Positions 22,757-34,809 of a stretch of 64,000 nucleotides of DNA are shown in pieces. The stretch's first letter is position 1. Each line of letters starts with the position of its first letter. The notes under the pieces were generated by a model. That model made no database searches. It was not told the DNA's origin and saw only the letters and a program-made list of their open reading frames with translations. This stretch comes from Aspidapion aeneum (Eukaryota; Arthropoda; Insecta; Coleoptera; Brentidae): positions 24,060,543 to 24,124,542 of the forward strand of contig OY755040.1 of NCBI GenBank assembly GCA_963576565.1, given 5' to 3'. Position numbers and translations under genes: made by a program.

Positions 22757-23690
22757 ATCTTGTGAAGCGTTTTTGACACACTTCCCACTATCCGATTTGG
22801 ATGAAATTTGGTACACATATAGTGGTCCCATGACAATAGAACATTAATAAAAAAATATCCTCCCACCCCTACCCCCACCCCTTCTATAGAAAAATGTGTT
22901 TTTGACACACTTCCCGTTATCCGATTTGGATAAAATTTGGTATACACATAGCGGTCCGATGATAATACAACAATAAGAAAAAAATATCCTTCCACCTCTT
23001 CCCCCACCCCCTTCCATAGAAAAATTTGTTTTTGACACACATCCCGTTATCCGATTTGGATGAAACTTGGTATACATATAGTGATCCGATGACAATACAC
23101 TATTAAAAAAAAATATCCTCCCACCCCTACCCCCACCCCCTTACATAAAAAAATGAGTTTTTGACACACTTCCCATTATCCGATTTGGATGAAATTTGGT
23201 ATTCACATAGTGGTCCAATGACAATACATAAAAAAAAATATCCTCCCCCCCTACCCCCAGCCCCTTCCATTGAAAATGCGTTTTTGACACACTTCCCATT
23301 ATCCGATTTGGATGAAATTTGGTATACATATAGTGGTCCGATGACAATACAATATTGAAAAAAAAAATCCTACCACTCCTACCCCCTCCCCCATCTATAG
23401 AAAAATGCGTTTTTGACACACTTCCCATTATCCGATTTGGATGATATTTGGTATACATATAGTGGTCTGATGACAATACAACAATAATGAAAAAATGTCC
23501 TCCCACCCCAATCCCCCACCCCCTTCCATAAAAAATGCGTTTTTGACACACTTCACTTCAAATGACTTTTATAAAATTTGGTATATGCATAAAGGTCCGA
23601 TGGCAATACAGCCCAAACAAAAAATATATTTCTACCTCTACCCCCACCCTCTCCTTCCCCCAATAGAAAAATGGGTTTCCAAACAACTCA
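22757..23690 (+). repeat. Minisatellite, period about 129 bp, seven units
   Basis: The block GACACACTTCCC begins at 22775, 22904, 23034, 23163, 23286, 23415 and (diverged) 23545, spacings of 129, 130, 129, 123, 129 and 130. Each unit carries ATCCGATTTGGATGAAATTT, then 'tatagtggtccgatgacaatac', an A-run and a C-rich tract 'cctacccccacccc'. Open frames through the array are artefacts of the repeat. Confidence 0.95.
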
Positions 23691-23793
23691 CGATCAGCGA
23701 TTTCATTATAATCTCGAATAAACTTTTCTGTTCTGTTATTGAACAAATATTTTCATTTAATAGAATAGATAGCTGAGACTAAAAAGTAGAAAA

Positions 23794-24215
23794 AAATTGG
23801 TAAAAAAATTTTTTTAAGTCACAAGCTTTTTTAAAATGCACTAAAAATTAAAAAATAATTTTCTAACATTCTAATATTATCATAATAATAAAAGCGATGG
23901 CCGCAAATCAAAGCATACGTTAATCTAAATTTGTGATCTAAACACTTAAAGAATATTAACATAGCAGGTCATCAAAGATATGTTTGATGTGCCGCAATGT
24001 TTTGCCATTGCCATACCTATGTCAGAAAAATGCTGGGGTATTTTGTGTCGGGTTGGGTCGGTTTGGTACCTCTGCATTTTTCTGCTAGATTGATTCTTGC
24101 AAATAGTGATATTTAATAGATACGGATATCTTATCGTGCTAACATCGTCAAAATTTCCATCAGTCGGCCATGCGTTTTATAAAAGCTTGTGACTTAATTT
24201 TTTTTTTACCAATTT
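23794..24215. mobile_element. Family G element or paired inverted ends
   Basis: AAATTGGTAAAAAAATTTTT at the left is an inverted match to the right end TTTTTACCAATTT, with 'aagtcacaagctttt' inside it. The arms are about 45 bp. The left 100 bp also matches, in inverse, the fragment at 11280-11385. No coding frame. Confidence 0.6.
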
Positions 24216-24673
24216 ATTAAACTATTCAGAAAACAAGCAATTTGTGTTCAGTTATGAGTTATTATTTGTAATAAAATAAAACTGTTGTTTTTAAAATTTT
24301 TAACATTTTCAAAACTTTTAAATAGTTCTAAAATTTCTTTTCTTAAATCGTAGTCTTCATAAATTGTCAATTGAAAGCAGTCCCTTTCAAATTTTATTAA
24401 AGCGTTTGGTTTTCAATCTAAGCCTTACGTTTCGGTTCAATTGAATCCAATATGGCGGAACGCTTGTAGCAGTAATTTTCCATTAATGGTTTTAATACGC
24501 TTTAGCGGTATGAATATATTTAAGACGTACATGTGATTGCAACTAATAAAAATTTATTTGTACATATCATGTGTAACTCTATTTGACCTTTAAAAACATT
24601 CATCAAAAAAACATATAACTATTTTGGGATCCCCTTGTATTAATAAATAAACACTCCACGTTTATGCACTTTT
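24216..24673. other. Unassigned intergenic DNA
   Basis: About 0.45 kb, no gene recognised. Confidence 0.45.
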
Positions 24674-25040
24674 ATGCTGGGTTTATACAGATAAAAATAG
24701 AAAAAAATATAAAAAATTAAATAAAAATAAAAAATAAGATATTTTTCTGTTTATACAGCCAAATAAAAATAAAAATTAATTTTTAAAAATTTTTTGCAAA
24801 AAACAGTGTAAAAATATTTTTGGATTAAGCTAGTGGCTTTTTGAAGTTGGAGTATCTGAAATGGTACAAAAAAAAACAAAAAAAAACTGAAAAGAGAATA
24901 TTCTCCATCAACACCAAAAAAGGTCACGTGACGCGATGTCGCATATGCGCAGATAAAAATTAAATATAAGTTTAAAGTTGGCCAAGTTTTTATTTTTATT
25001 TTATTTGATTTTTATCTAGTTCTGTATAAACAACATTTAT

Positions 25041-25530
25041 TACCGTCCTAGCCCGCGTAGCAATGGTTAGAGAAGTTATTATTCTTTTGCCAAAAATCTG
25101 TTATGTGGATGTATTAATTTTGACCTATCCTAGCAATATGGTCGTGATGTCTGTCTGTGTGTATATTATTTCTGTCCGTAACACGATAGCTCCTAAACCG
25201 CTAACCCAATTTTTATAAAATGTTTAGATAGTGTTCGACACTCTTACGAGCTGATTAGATTTTGGTCAAAATCCATTAATGCGAATGACAGTTTTTTGAC
25301 AATTAAAAACTTTAAAAAATGCTAACTTTTTACCGGAGCATCGTATTATTACACTGTTTTTGGAATATAGTAGACCATATTTTTTTCAATAATTCGTGTT
25401 ATAACCAAAAACTTCGTAGGAGCTTTAGTTTTTGAGATATTTAAAAAAAACTGTTTATATTAACATGGCTTCACTTGAAGTGTAATAATAGCCTAGCTAG
25501 GAAGGTTCCGTCATGGATCAATTTATTTAT
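25041..25530 (+). repeat. Repeat family B, copy 4 (nested)
   Basis: Nearly full length: hairpin end 'ccgtcctagcccgcg', a short GT tract, the core, 'cgacactcttacgagctgatt', and the end GCCTAGCTAGGAAGG followed by 'atggatcaatttattt'. Confidence 0.8.
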
Positions 25531-25542
25531 TTTTTATTTTAA

Positions 25543-26202
25543 TATACAGTGTGTCCACGTAAGTTGGCGGCATATGGGAAACTTTTTTATTATTAGCTTT
25601 ACGAAAAAAAGTTATTCTTTATAAAAAGTTCTGCATGGTCCAAAACCTAAAATGCAACTATCAGATGTTAAATTTTTTCAGTCATATTACGAGGTTTGTC
25701 AAAAAATGTGATTTTTGCTCTAGAGTAAAGTACTTTTCTTTTTGACAATATCGAAAATTGTTATAAAAAAAAGATGTTTAGAATTAAAAATAGCTTTCAA
25801 ATATTCAACATTGTTTATTTACATTAAAAAAATATTTTTTTCTACATTTTCTCGGCGATTACGTTGGAAATTTAAGTTTGCACATTAAGGCATAATTAAT
25901 CTAGGATGCAAATAATAATAATGTAAATAAACAATGTTGAATATTTGAAAGCTATTTTTAATTCTAAACATCTTTTCTTTATAACAATTTTCGATATTGT
26001 CAAAACGAAAGGTACTTTACTCTAGAGCAAAAATCACATTTTTTGACAAATCTCGTAATAAGACTGAAAAAATTTAACATCTGATGGTTGCATTTTAGGT
26101 TTTGGACCATGCAGAACTTTTTATGAAGAATAACTTTTTTTTGTAAAGCTAATAATAAAAAAGTATCCCATATGCCGCCAACTTACGTGGACACACTGTA
26201 TA
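25543..26202. mobile_element. 660-bp foldback MITE with about 290-bp arms
   Basis: The left end TATACAGTGTGTCCACGTAA is repeated in inverse as TTACGTGGACACACTGTATA. The arms pair along almost their whole length, meeting near 25860-25890. Flanking TA and the CAGTGTGTCC ends suggest a Tc1/mariner-type MITE (inference). No coding capacity. Confidence 0.85.
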
Positions 26203-26616
26203 TTTTTATTTTTAACTGTATAAACCCAGCAGCATTACTATAATTTATTTTACATTTTAGTTTATCAGACAAAATAACATTTTTTCAAAAAAGATTTTTT
26301 CAAAATCAGGGCTGATATGTGTAGAGGGAGTCCCAAATTTGATGTTCTTAGCGAGTTTCAGGTGTGTCTAGAGGAGATAGAAAAACTGATCTCCATTGAT
26401 ATCGCAAGCCGTTTTTAGGTAACGGCGAATTTCTGAAATGTGTGTATTTTGGGAGGGGACTGTATTTTCTTTATTTATAAAAACTTTGTTTTGGTATGTG
26501 TACTTTTTAGGGATTCTTTTATAAAAATCCACCATTCTAATTAAATTTCGTCCGTCAATTTAAGTTTTTCAGATATTACATGAAATTATTATTTCTTTAA
26601 GGAATAACCCTTTTAT

Positions 26617-26950
26617 TACCTTTCTAGCCCGCACAGTCATGACTAGAAAAGGTATTATTTATGACGATTTTTTTTTTTTGATATAACGCCAAAAATGTGT
26701 TAATTGTGTAAAATTATATTTGACACTATAACGAGCTGATTAGATTTTGGTCAAAATCCATTAATTCTAATGACAGTTTTTTGACAATTAAATAATTTAA
26801 AAAATGCTAACTTTTGACGTAGCATCGGATCAGTATCCGGTTTTCAAAATATAGTAGGCCATATTTTTCTTTATAAATAAGTTGTATTATGACCAAAAAC
26901 TCCGTAACAGCTTTCTTTTATCATTTGTTATGGATCCATTTATTTTTTTA
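26617..26950 (+). repeat. Repeat family B, copy 5 (internally deleted)
   Basis: Has the hairpin end 'acctttctagcccgcacag', but jumps from 'aaatgtgttaattgtg' to 'gacactataacgagctgatt', so the microsatellite and core are missing. It ends at 'atggatccatttattt'. Confidence 0.7.
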
Positions 26951-27480
26951 TAATCTTTGTTTTTTCTTACATTGTTTATGTTTGTTTTATTATTTTAATT
27001 TTTTTACTGGGCTTAAAATACTTAAAAATAATTAACGTGACATCCATTAATTACCTACGTAACACCTTTTATGCCAAAGTTGATTTCTCCCCCTCCCCCC
27101 AATATAACCCTTTGTCACTTTGTCACACTTTGCAAACCCTTCCTTAAAAATTACGTAATACTTTAACAACACCCCCTTCCAAAAATTACGTAATTTTTTA
27201 TGGATTAACAGTCGTATTTCGTTATTTCTATCTCCTCTAGAAATAACTAAAACTCTCAAAAACATCTAATTTGTGACACCCTGTATACTATTAATGGAGT
27301 ATTAATTAAAGCGCTTTTCTGATTTTAAGTGACCCAAGAGCGTCGTTTTTCCCAATCCCCTTCGGGCCTGAGTAGCACTAACCCTCTTACCTCTAAGATT
27401 TATTATGGCTCATCTCAACTTATAGTTTGGTTAACGCAATTTGGCTAGAGAAAATTACTTAGTTCCTGAGCACCTCGCAA

Positions 27481-27849
27481 ATGTTATTTATGCCTGAAGC
27501 AAAACCTTTTTGCCCTTTCAATTTGTATTTGGTACCAACACTATACATAATTTCTTTATTTGGAAAACACACACACATCCATTCACGTGCTTTATCATGG
27601 CCAAATAAATTACAGCATAAATACATGTTCAAAAAATCGAAAAGTGAAGTACTCACAGCTTGCTTTGGAAACAATTGCAAATTTAAATTCGCAGACGCGA
27701 ATTTTCAAGTGCGCATGCGTGTTTTTTTACGTAGACACAAAGCTGCTTTGTGGCTGGACGAAAAATTCGAAATAATTCACGTAAAACATGTGCGGTTTGT
27801 GGAAGAATATCCGGGAGAAGTAAGGAAGTGCCATTCCATAGGCAAGTAG
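27481..27849 (+). other. Open frame of doubtful status with a TGCGCATGCG box
   Basis: A 122-codon open frame with no family resemblance that I know. The segment 27690-27840 is less A+T-rich than its surroundings and contains GTGCGCATGCGTG at 27707, a palindromic CpG-rich box like the binding site of NRF-1 (ewg in Drosophila). It could be a host promoter or first exon, or a chance frame in old repeat DNA. I see no TATA box or convincing splice donor. Confidence 0.2.
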
Positions 27850-28111
27850 TTGTGTTTTTCTTTATAATTTGTTAATAACGTTAGGAATTGTTTACTCTTC
27901 ATGATGTCCACAATAAATCTGCACAATTAATTTTAGAAAAACCACAAATTTAATCCACAATCTTTTTAGAAAAAAATAATAAACATAACCCTAAATTTTT
28001 GAAAATTTTCAAGTAGTGTTGAGACGTAACGGAGTACATTGTTAATAGTACTTCAAGTTCCAAGTACAATTACCGGATTGTAGATGTACTTTAAGTACTT
28101 GAAGTACTTGT

Positions 28112-31100
28112 ATAGTCTAAATTATACGCATTTGTAATGATGTCACCAGGTGAGAAAAAAACGTATGACGTAGATATTTTTGCCAATCAATATTTGGTTA
28201 TAGTTCGGGGCCTAAGAGGGAAATTTAGGGGCTTGTCTGCATTTTCGCGTACCGTGACGAAATTTGGCACAGATACCTAGAGATGCCATTTTACAAGTGG
28301 TGCTTCGATGAAACCCAAATTAAATATAAAACTAGTTTCGCGTACAATTTTTATTTCTTTAACTTTATAGCTATGTAGCCTATAAATTCAAAAAATCTAT
28401 AAAAATTTAAGGTTGGAAATAAGGTTTATTTTTTGAGGGGGAGAGGGAGCAAAAGTAGGGAGGATAAATATTTCATCTAAAGTGGTCATGTGGGGTATCG
28501 ATTTCTAGGTAATTTAGTATTCTAAACCAAAATAAATATAAATTGACACTTTAATCTGCCAGGGATTATTAAAAAAACCTGACCAAGCCTAACTGAATAA
28601 AATTTGATAACTTAGTGTACTGTAGTAAAAGTAAAAATGGAACTAAATTTCTAGAATTTTTAATTTTTAACATAATTCAACAACAAAAACAACAACAAAT
28701 CTGCCAATTCTTGGGTTGGTACCCAGCATACACTTTTAGTAAAATTACTTTATAACATCTTGTTTAATATTGGTTGTCAGAGGTGATAATTAATTTAGAT
28801 ATTTGAGAAAAAATGATAACACACATTATATAGAAAAAAAAATTTGTACAATTAAATTTACTGTATTTTATTAACAACTTTTTACTTAAGAAGAAAAACT
28901 CATAAGACAGTTTTTATTAGTTAGCAGAAAAATATTAAAAATTTGTCTAATTAACCGACCTTGTAGTTTTGGTAATAACAAAGTTAACCATATTACCGAC
29001 TTTAATTTGAATACCCTGTATGTTTTAAAGTCTGTAACTCACAGCAACATAGGTGATTAATATTTTAACTTTCTACTGTATATTTTCTAATTTTATAAGT
29101 GCTGGGAATAACGCTCAACGTATTTAAAAAAAATATATATTGACACAAGAAACACGCTGTATTTTCTTACAATTACAAAGGTAATTAAAACAATGTACAC
29201 CGCGTAATAAAAGGCATTCTTCTAGTTATGACAAGTAGTTAAATTAAGAAGATATCTTAAACTTTATAACCGGTATAACCAAAAGTTTGAGACTACTACT
29301 TTTTACATGATTTTTATAATATCACCTTGTATCTTTCAGCATATTACAAAATTAAACTAACTTAAATTTTTATGTCATAGCCTGTAATAAGCCGACAAAT
29401 TGTGCCAAGTTTCGTTGCAAAATTCTTATTAACGCAGTAGCTAAACAGTAAAAATGACAGCCAAGTATATACATTCAGAAAATGGTAATAATGTGGCACT
29501 TATTACAAGAATAGAGTCTAATAAATGGTTTATAAATGAGAATATAGTGATTGCAATTAAATGTTTATTTGACAAATCTAGTTATTTGAATTTTCAGCAC
29601 TAAAATAAAAAATTACAAAAAAACTTTATTGTCTAGTTACTTTTTAACACTGTATAATATTTTTTATTTAAGAAAATAAAAGCTGTACTAGTATTGTTGT
29701 AAAGTGCGGACTTTGGGTTTTCGATAGTGATTTGTTACGTCGTCATAAAAAAAGTACTTAAAATGATCATAAAAATTTTACTTTTTAAAAATTTTTAACA
29801 GTTTAAACTAATTTTTACTCTCTTTTCTTAATATATAAATAAAAGCTAAATATCTTTTATTTGGTATATATTTTTTAAAAATATCCTTACGTCTAAGAAA
29901 TCCACATACTTGTCCACTTTTTAAATTTTTTTAATTTAGAATTATTAAATAAAACCCCCTTGTACTCCGACCCTGTATATGTCACACTCGTCCAGCAATT
30001 TTTGTTTTACAGAAAAATAATTTGTTTATGTGCTCATTAGATTTTAACGCCTTATCCTAAGCTCCTGGAATTTTTTTTTCTACTGAATACCCACACCATA
30101 AATTTCTAAAAAAAAATATTAATTTTTTATTTCTTGGAAGAAAATAAAGCAATATATATTTTTTTATCATTTAAAATAAAAATTTATATGTCCTTATAAT
30201 CGGTGCCTAGTTTCCTTGCTCTAGCTCTACATTTGAATTTTATACAGAATTTTAATGAGATAGATGCAATTAAAAATAAAACACCCTGTATCTTTGCTCT
30301 GCATTGGGTTCGGGATGTGCACCACTTGGTGAAATAATACTATAGTGTCGTGCTATATTCGTGGTAAGTTTCATTACAGTACGAAAAAATGCAGACAATA
30401 GTGTCTTATGTATTTGTATTCTTTCAGAAATTAACAAATGATAATATATGGCCGTTTACACCGTATTTGCACCAACTACTTAAGTTCACAAAAATCCAAT
30501 ATATTTAGAATTATCAGCTGCGATTGTTCATTATACCAGGGCTATCAAAATGGACGGGCCACGATCCTCCACTTTGTTGACGTCAGATCCGGGGCTGATT
30601 TTTTTTTGATGGTCACGTTACGACACAGCTGATTGTCTTTAAAATATTGAAGTTGGAATGACGGTTCATGGATATTTGATTTTTTTTTAAATAAAGCTGT
30701 TTTTGAGATTGTTTTTATTTTATTCTGGAGCTCACACAAAAATTAAGTTTAAAGCAGAAGCCAATGTGACAATCACAGATGACAAAGTCAAATACATGTC
30801 AAATATAACAGTTGGCATGTGGTACATGGCGGGTAATTTGAATTCAAAATAAGGAATGCTGAATCTTGAAGATTTTAACCTTTTAATCATGTTGCTTCCT
30901 TACAAACCTTTGGTGGAATATCGGGATGGTGTCTGAGAATATTTCACTGAAATTTTGCGGAAATCTGTAGTGCCATTTTGAAAATATCATAAAAAAAACG
31001 TCTGGCCTCCCATAAGACCCAATGTAAAATTCAGCCCCGGGAGAACAGCTGATTTTTTCAGGGTCGTGGCCTCTATTTTTGTGTTGGCCTTGATTATACC

Positions 31101-31341
31101 TATTATATTTGTTTCTCGGCATTTTTTTACAACTTTTGAAAATAATTTCCGACAAGTTGACAAACTCATGTTTTTGATTGAGAGTGACGGATACTTCACA
31201 TAACCAATTACCTACCTATTTAAAAAATGAATTAATCATAGACACTACTTTTTTTAAAAAGTTTATTGTCACCGCTGTTTATAATATACTAGACAAAGAG
31301 AATCAAAAATGACGTCATTACAAATGCGTATAATTTGGAAG
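28112..31341. mobile_element. Family D element, 3.2-kb form
   Basis: The left end TATAGTCTAAATTATACGCA and the right end TGCGTATAATTT are inverted repeats and match the ends of the small element at 36332-36776. The right end lacks the last eight bases. Internal blocks next to the right end ('caccgctgtttataatatac', 'acaaactcatgtttttgattg') and left end ('caccaggtgagaaaaaaacg') also occur in the small copy. The middle has no recognisable transposase and holds an inserted family H element. It is flanked by 'aagtacttgaagtac' repeats. Confidence 0.65.
30528..31098 (+). repeat. Repeat family H, copy 1
   Basis: Matches 63103-63713 throughout. Near each end is an inverted pair, GGGCCACGATCCT on the left and AGGGTCGTGGCCT on the right, with CCGGGGCTGA inside each. 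So it is probably a terminal-inverted-repeat element without coding capacity. It sits within the family D element. Confidence 0.7.
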
Positions 31342-32796
31342 TACTTGAAGTACAATTTCAAGTACTGTAATTGAAGTACCTGACAGCTCTGGTACTAACC
31401 GCCGCGTTTAAATGCCAGGATAAACTGCATAAAAAGCAGTGTGTGTGAGGGACTTGATAGTTTTGCTACATCTTAATATTAGTTCAAGCCAGTAAATAAT
31501 AAAAAAAAAAGGTTCTTCATTATTTTTTCTTTTACCCATATTAACTTAATTCAACAACTGCTAAAACGTTAAATGAGTGCTTCTATTTGTACTTATCCAG
31601 ATGTCTTTTCTTGTTGGTTTTCTGGCCTAACTTTGAAAGTTTACGGGAAACTTCTTCCATTAGCAGAAGCGCTTGGAAAAGGCAAAGCTCATGGGAGCAA
31701 AACGCCGCGTTGTCCTCGAAGCTCGCTTTTTTGGCAGGATGTGTGTTTAGACCGCAGCAAGAAAGCTTCTGGCAGAAGAATATATAAGTGTCGGAAATCT
31801 TGGCAATGACCAGAGCTATACACAGAAATATCTGCACCAAAGCAATATCCACTTTGAAAAATTATATATGTTTTTTCATAATACATTCACTGAAGGCAAA
31901 CCATCTCTCGTTATAAAATACATACCGACTACCTATTAATGTTTTCTTTAATTATAAAACTTAAAAAAAAAACGTTCAGTTTTGCACTTTTGATTTAGTC
32001 AATATATTATGTATTTTAACTTAAATTATTATTAAACCATAAACCATTACAGACTACCGAACAGAACCAACTTCTATTTGTACCTAGGCAGGGGGAAGGG
32101 GGGGTTGGGCGAAGACTTTAAGGGGCGCAAATATAGGTATGGGAGTCAAATAAATTACAACCTTTTCACACGCACCATTTGTTTTTGCGTTAAATTTAGA
32201 CTTTCTTTTTTTTTTCTCAACGAACGCCAGGTGCGTCAAGCGCAGAGGGGCGGGGAGGGGGGGGCGTTTGCCCCTCCTGGCCCCCTATACGACACGCCAC
32301 TATACCTAGGTACTTATTTTAAGCCGCAAGGTGTGAGAATATTGTTTAAATGTAAAGCGCTCTGTACTATACTTTTAGTTTTTACTTTGACTTCGGTTAT
32401 GTAGTCTTTAGTATAGTAAGACAGAGTAGGCTTTTAATAATATAAAATATTTCAAATCGAGATAAGGCTAGTTTCAAGTCGAGAAAATTCATTCTTTTGA
32501 TATCAGAAATCAAATGTCTTGTTGGTAAAAATTCCTATTGTTTTTTATTTAAGAGAAGGATCTTGCTTAAAGAAGTTGAAAACGGAGTAACCTTAGCTAT
32601 CGTTATCTCGATTTAAAACATTTTATGTTGCTCGATCAAGAACACTTAATTTAAAAATTTGATTTGATTTTTAATTTGAAAAACAGTTTTTTATATGTTG
32701 GAAAAAATACGTTTTCTAGATTTGATATAATTTTTTTTTCTGTGTAGGTATAATTTTAGAAATACTAGAGTAAAAGCTTAAAAGTTAATTTTCTTC
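31342..32796. other. Unassigned intergenic DNA
   Basis: About 1.4 kb. The stretch 31573-31890 has overlapping open frames on both strands, but none resembles a known protein. A G-rich tract lies at 32090-32110 and 32240-32280. Confidence 0.4.
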
Positions 32797-33087
32797 AAAC
32801 GCAAAGTGTAGTACTTGTGAATAAAGAAAACAACAATTTTTCGTGGCTAGGCGGGAATAGAAAATTTTGTTTCTCTTGTATTTTTTCGTGGGCAGCTTAA
32901 AACGGTCCCTTAAGGACGAGACAGTTAACTTTCAATACTAGGTGTCCATTAGATTTTGGACCCCCGTGGGTGTACAGCTTTCGAGCTGCCTGCGGAAAAA
33001 TACAAGAGAAACAAAATCTTTCTATGCCCGCTTAGCCACGAAAAATTGTATTTTCTTTATTCACGGCTACTAAACTTTACGTTTGTA
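32797..33087. mobile_element. Family J foldback element
   Basis: Arms of about 100 bp: 'caaacgcaaagtgtag' and ACAATTTTTCGTGGCTAG at the left, inverted at the right as 'ttagccacgaaaaattgta' and 'ctttacgtttg'. The centre holds 'aggtgtccattagattttgg'. Partial relatives lie at 33340-33500, 51836-52243 and 63950-64000. Confidence 0.75.
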
Positions 33088-33339
33088 GTATTTTTGGCTC
33101 ACACTCCGCTGACCCGACATAAAATGTCGTGAAGGCGGCAAAAATGCAATATGCGTTGACCCAACCTGAGGGACAAATTATGTTATGTTACATGGGTTTT
33201 TCGTTTCATCTGCCTGCCTTTTGTTTTTACACTGGTAGTTTCTTTTGTATTTGGTAGATGTCGCCACTTGTGTGAAAGCATACAGTATCGCAGGCATTAT
33301 TTTTTATTTCTCTTACCAATATCGTAACGATTTATATAT

Positions 33340-33500
33340 CGTCTCTTTGTGTTCTGAAAAGTCCCTTAAGAACGAAACAGTTAATTGTCAATACTTAATA
33401 GGTGTCCATTAGATCTTGGACCGCCGTGGGTGTACTGCTTTCGAGCTGCCCCCGGAAAAATAAAAGAGAAACAAAATCTTTCTATACCCGCTTACTTATG
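33340..33500 (+). repeat. Family J, partial copy
   Basis: Shares 'aggtgtccattagatcttgg', 'gctttcgagctgcc' and 'agagaaacaaaatctttcta' with the element 400 bp upstream, in the same orientation. Confidence 0.7.
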
Positions 33501-34809
33501 AAAAATATTCTTTAATTTTCTGTAAAAAAATATTTTATAAACAAATAGTATGTTTTACTGTAAAATAAAATAGTAAAGTCATAGCAATTAAGTACGGTGC
33601 AGTTAAACCTACATTTTTATAATAACTGTGAGAAATAAAATATATTTCTATTTTTAAAAATTTTATTTATTGAAAACCATATAAAAGTCATAAAAAAGTA
33701 ACATAAAATCAAACAAAGTAACAAAAAACTTTTTTATATTTTATATTGTTGGTCCCGCCATCGAAAATTCTATAAACCATTTGTCTATCAATACTTTATT
33801 TCTTTTTTTTTTAATTAAAAAACAAACAATTATGAAAACATATCGTAAAATTGTGTTAATATTGGCGAATTACCATCGATTTTAAAACCTAATCATAAAA
33901 ATTCACGATCTCAAGCGATTTGTTCAATGCTGCCGACTTTACAGATATAGCCTCGTTTCGTAGGTACACTTGGATTCATATTGAATGTCCCAACCCAAGT
34001 TTTTGGCAAGATATATTTAAACTAACTTGAGAACAATGCGTCTTTTGTGAGACAAAATCCAGAACCGAACCCTTTCCGCACGGCGGCCTAACCCGAGAAT
34101 TTGCTCCTTACGGACGAAGATTTAGACCTTGTCGCAGAGACGTCTGTCGACTATATGAGACCCTACTCCAAAGTTGTGCTTTCCTATAGTTAAATGTTAA
34201 CACCATGTTTTTTATTGTAAAAGTGTAATGTATTGAAAAAAACAGTATACATACATACATACTGGAGCGAAACCCGTGAAAACACTAGCACTGCACTCGA
34301 CACATAACTGGATTTGCAAGGTGGCCGGATGTCGCATATAAGCGAGTGTGTCGACCATATGCCTTAGCTGCCTGAATGGTCAAGTATGCAATGAACTCAA
34401 AAGCTGCGACGCATCTAGACCGACAGTCGTCCAGGAGAAAGTATACATGCCGTCGATCATATGCGACAGTTGTCCGGGCGGCACATTTCCTTAGTATCGC
34501 ATAAGGTGCGTCAAACGTCCGGAAAGAGTTAAAGAAGCCATGATTTAAGTTGGGCCCTCCTTACTTGATTCATACCTACTCGCCATCGTTTAGATTTGAC
34601 TACTTTCTATCTAAGCAATAAAACGAATTTTGAAAAAATTGTGAACTGATATGTTATCGAAAAAATAATTTTTTTCTCTGTATCAGTCTATCTTTATTTA
34701 ATGGGTGTCAGAACCATCTGTTTCTTTAAAAATATAGCGGATTATCGCAAGTAAAATAGAAAATACAAAATTCTAGACTTACATCGTCTATATTTATTTT
34801 AAACGTTTC
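33501..34809. other. Unassigned intergenic DNA
   Basis: About 1.3 kb. The part 34060-34520 is richer in G+C and CpG than its neighbours but contains no frame I recognise. A small (CATA)n tract lies near 34245. Confidence 0.4.

Larger units (their letters stand above)
24674..26232. mobile_element. Outer element of a nested stack
   Basis: TGCTGGGTTTATACAG at 24674 is repeated in inverse as CTGTATAAACCCAGCA at the right border near 26215-26232. The element's interior is poor in sequence complexity (A-rich 'aaaataaaaat'). It is split by family B copy 4 (25041-25530) and by a foldback element (25543-26202), which sit next to each other. Without them the outer element would be about 0.4 kb. Confidence 0.55.

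Noticed and set aside
22575..23551. Long frames with NYLTNYLTNYLT and repeated FHPNRI peptides
   Set aside because: They are produced by the 12-bp and 129-bp tandem repeats on either strand.
22775..23690. CRISPR array
   Set aside because: Units are 129 bp of direct tandem repeat with no unique spacers.
30883..31155. A conserved protein shared with 63562-63768
   Set aside because: The similarity is explained by family H repeat DNA; frames differ in length and are broken.
28014..31391. An outer hAT element around family D, from TAGTG at 28014 to CTCTG at 31391
   Set aside because: The ends resemble hAT tips and the AAGTACTT repeats are suggestive, but the 8-bp flanks do not match.
31573..31886. 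Overlapping frames on both strands
   Set aside because: No recognisable domain, and the frames mirror each other across strands as expected by chance in a less A+T-rich stretch.
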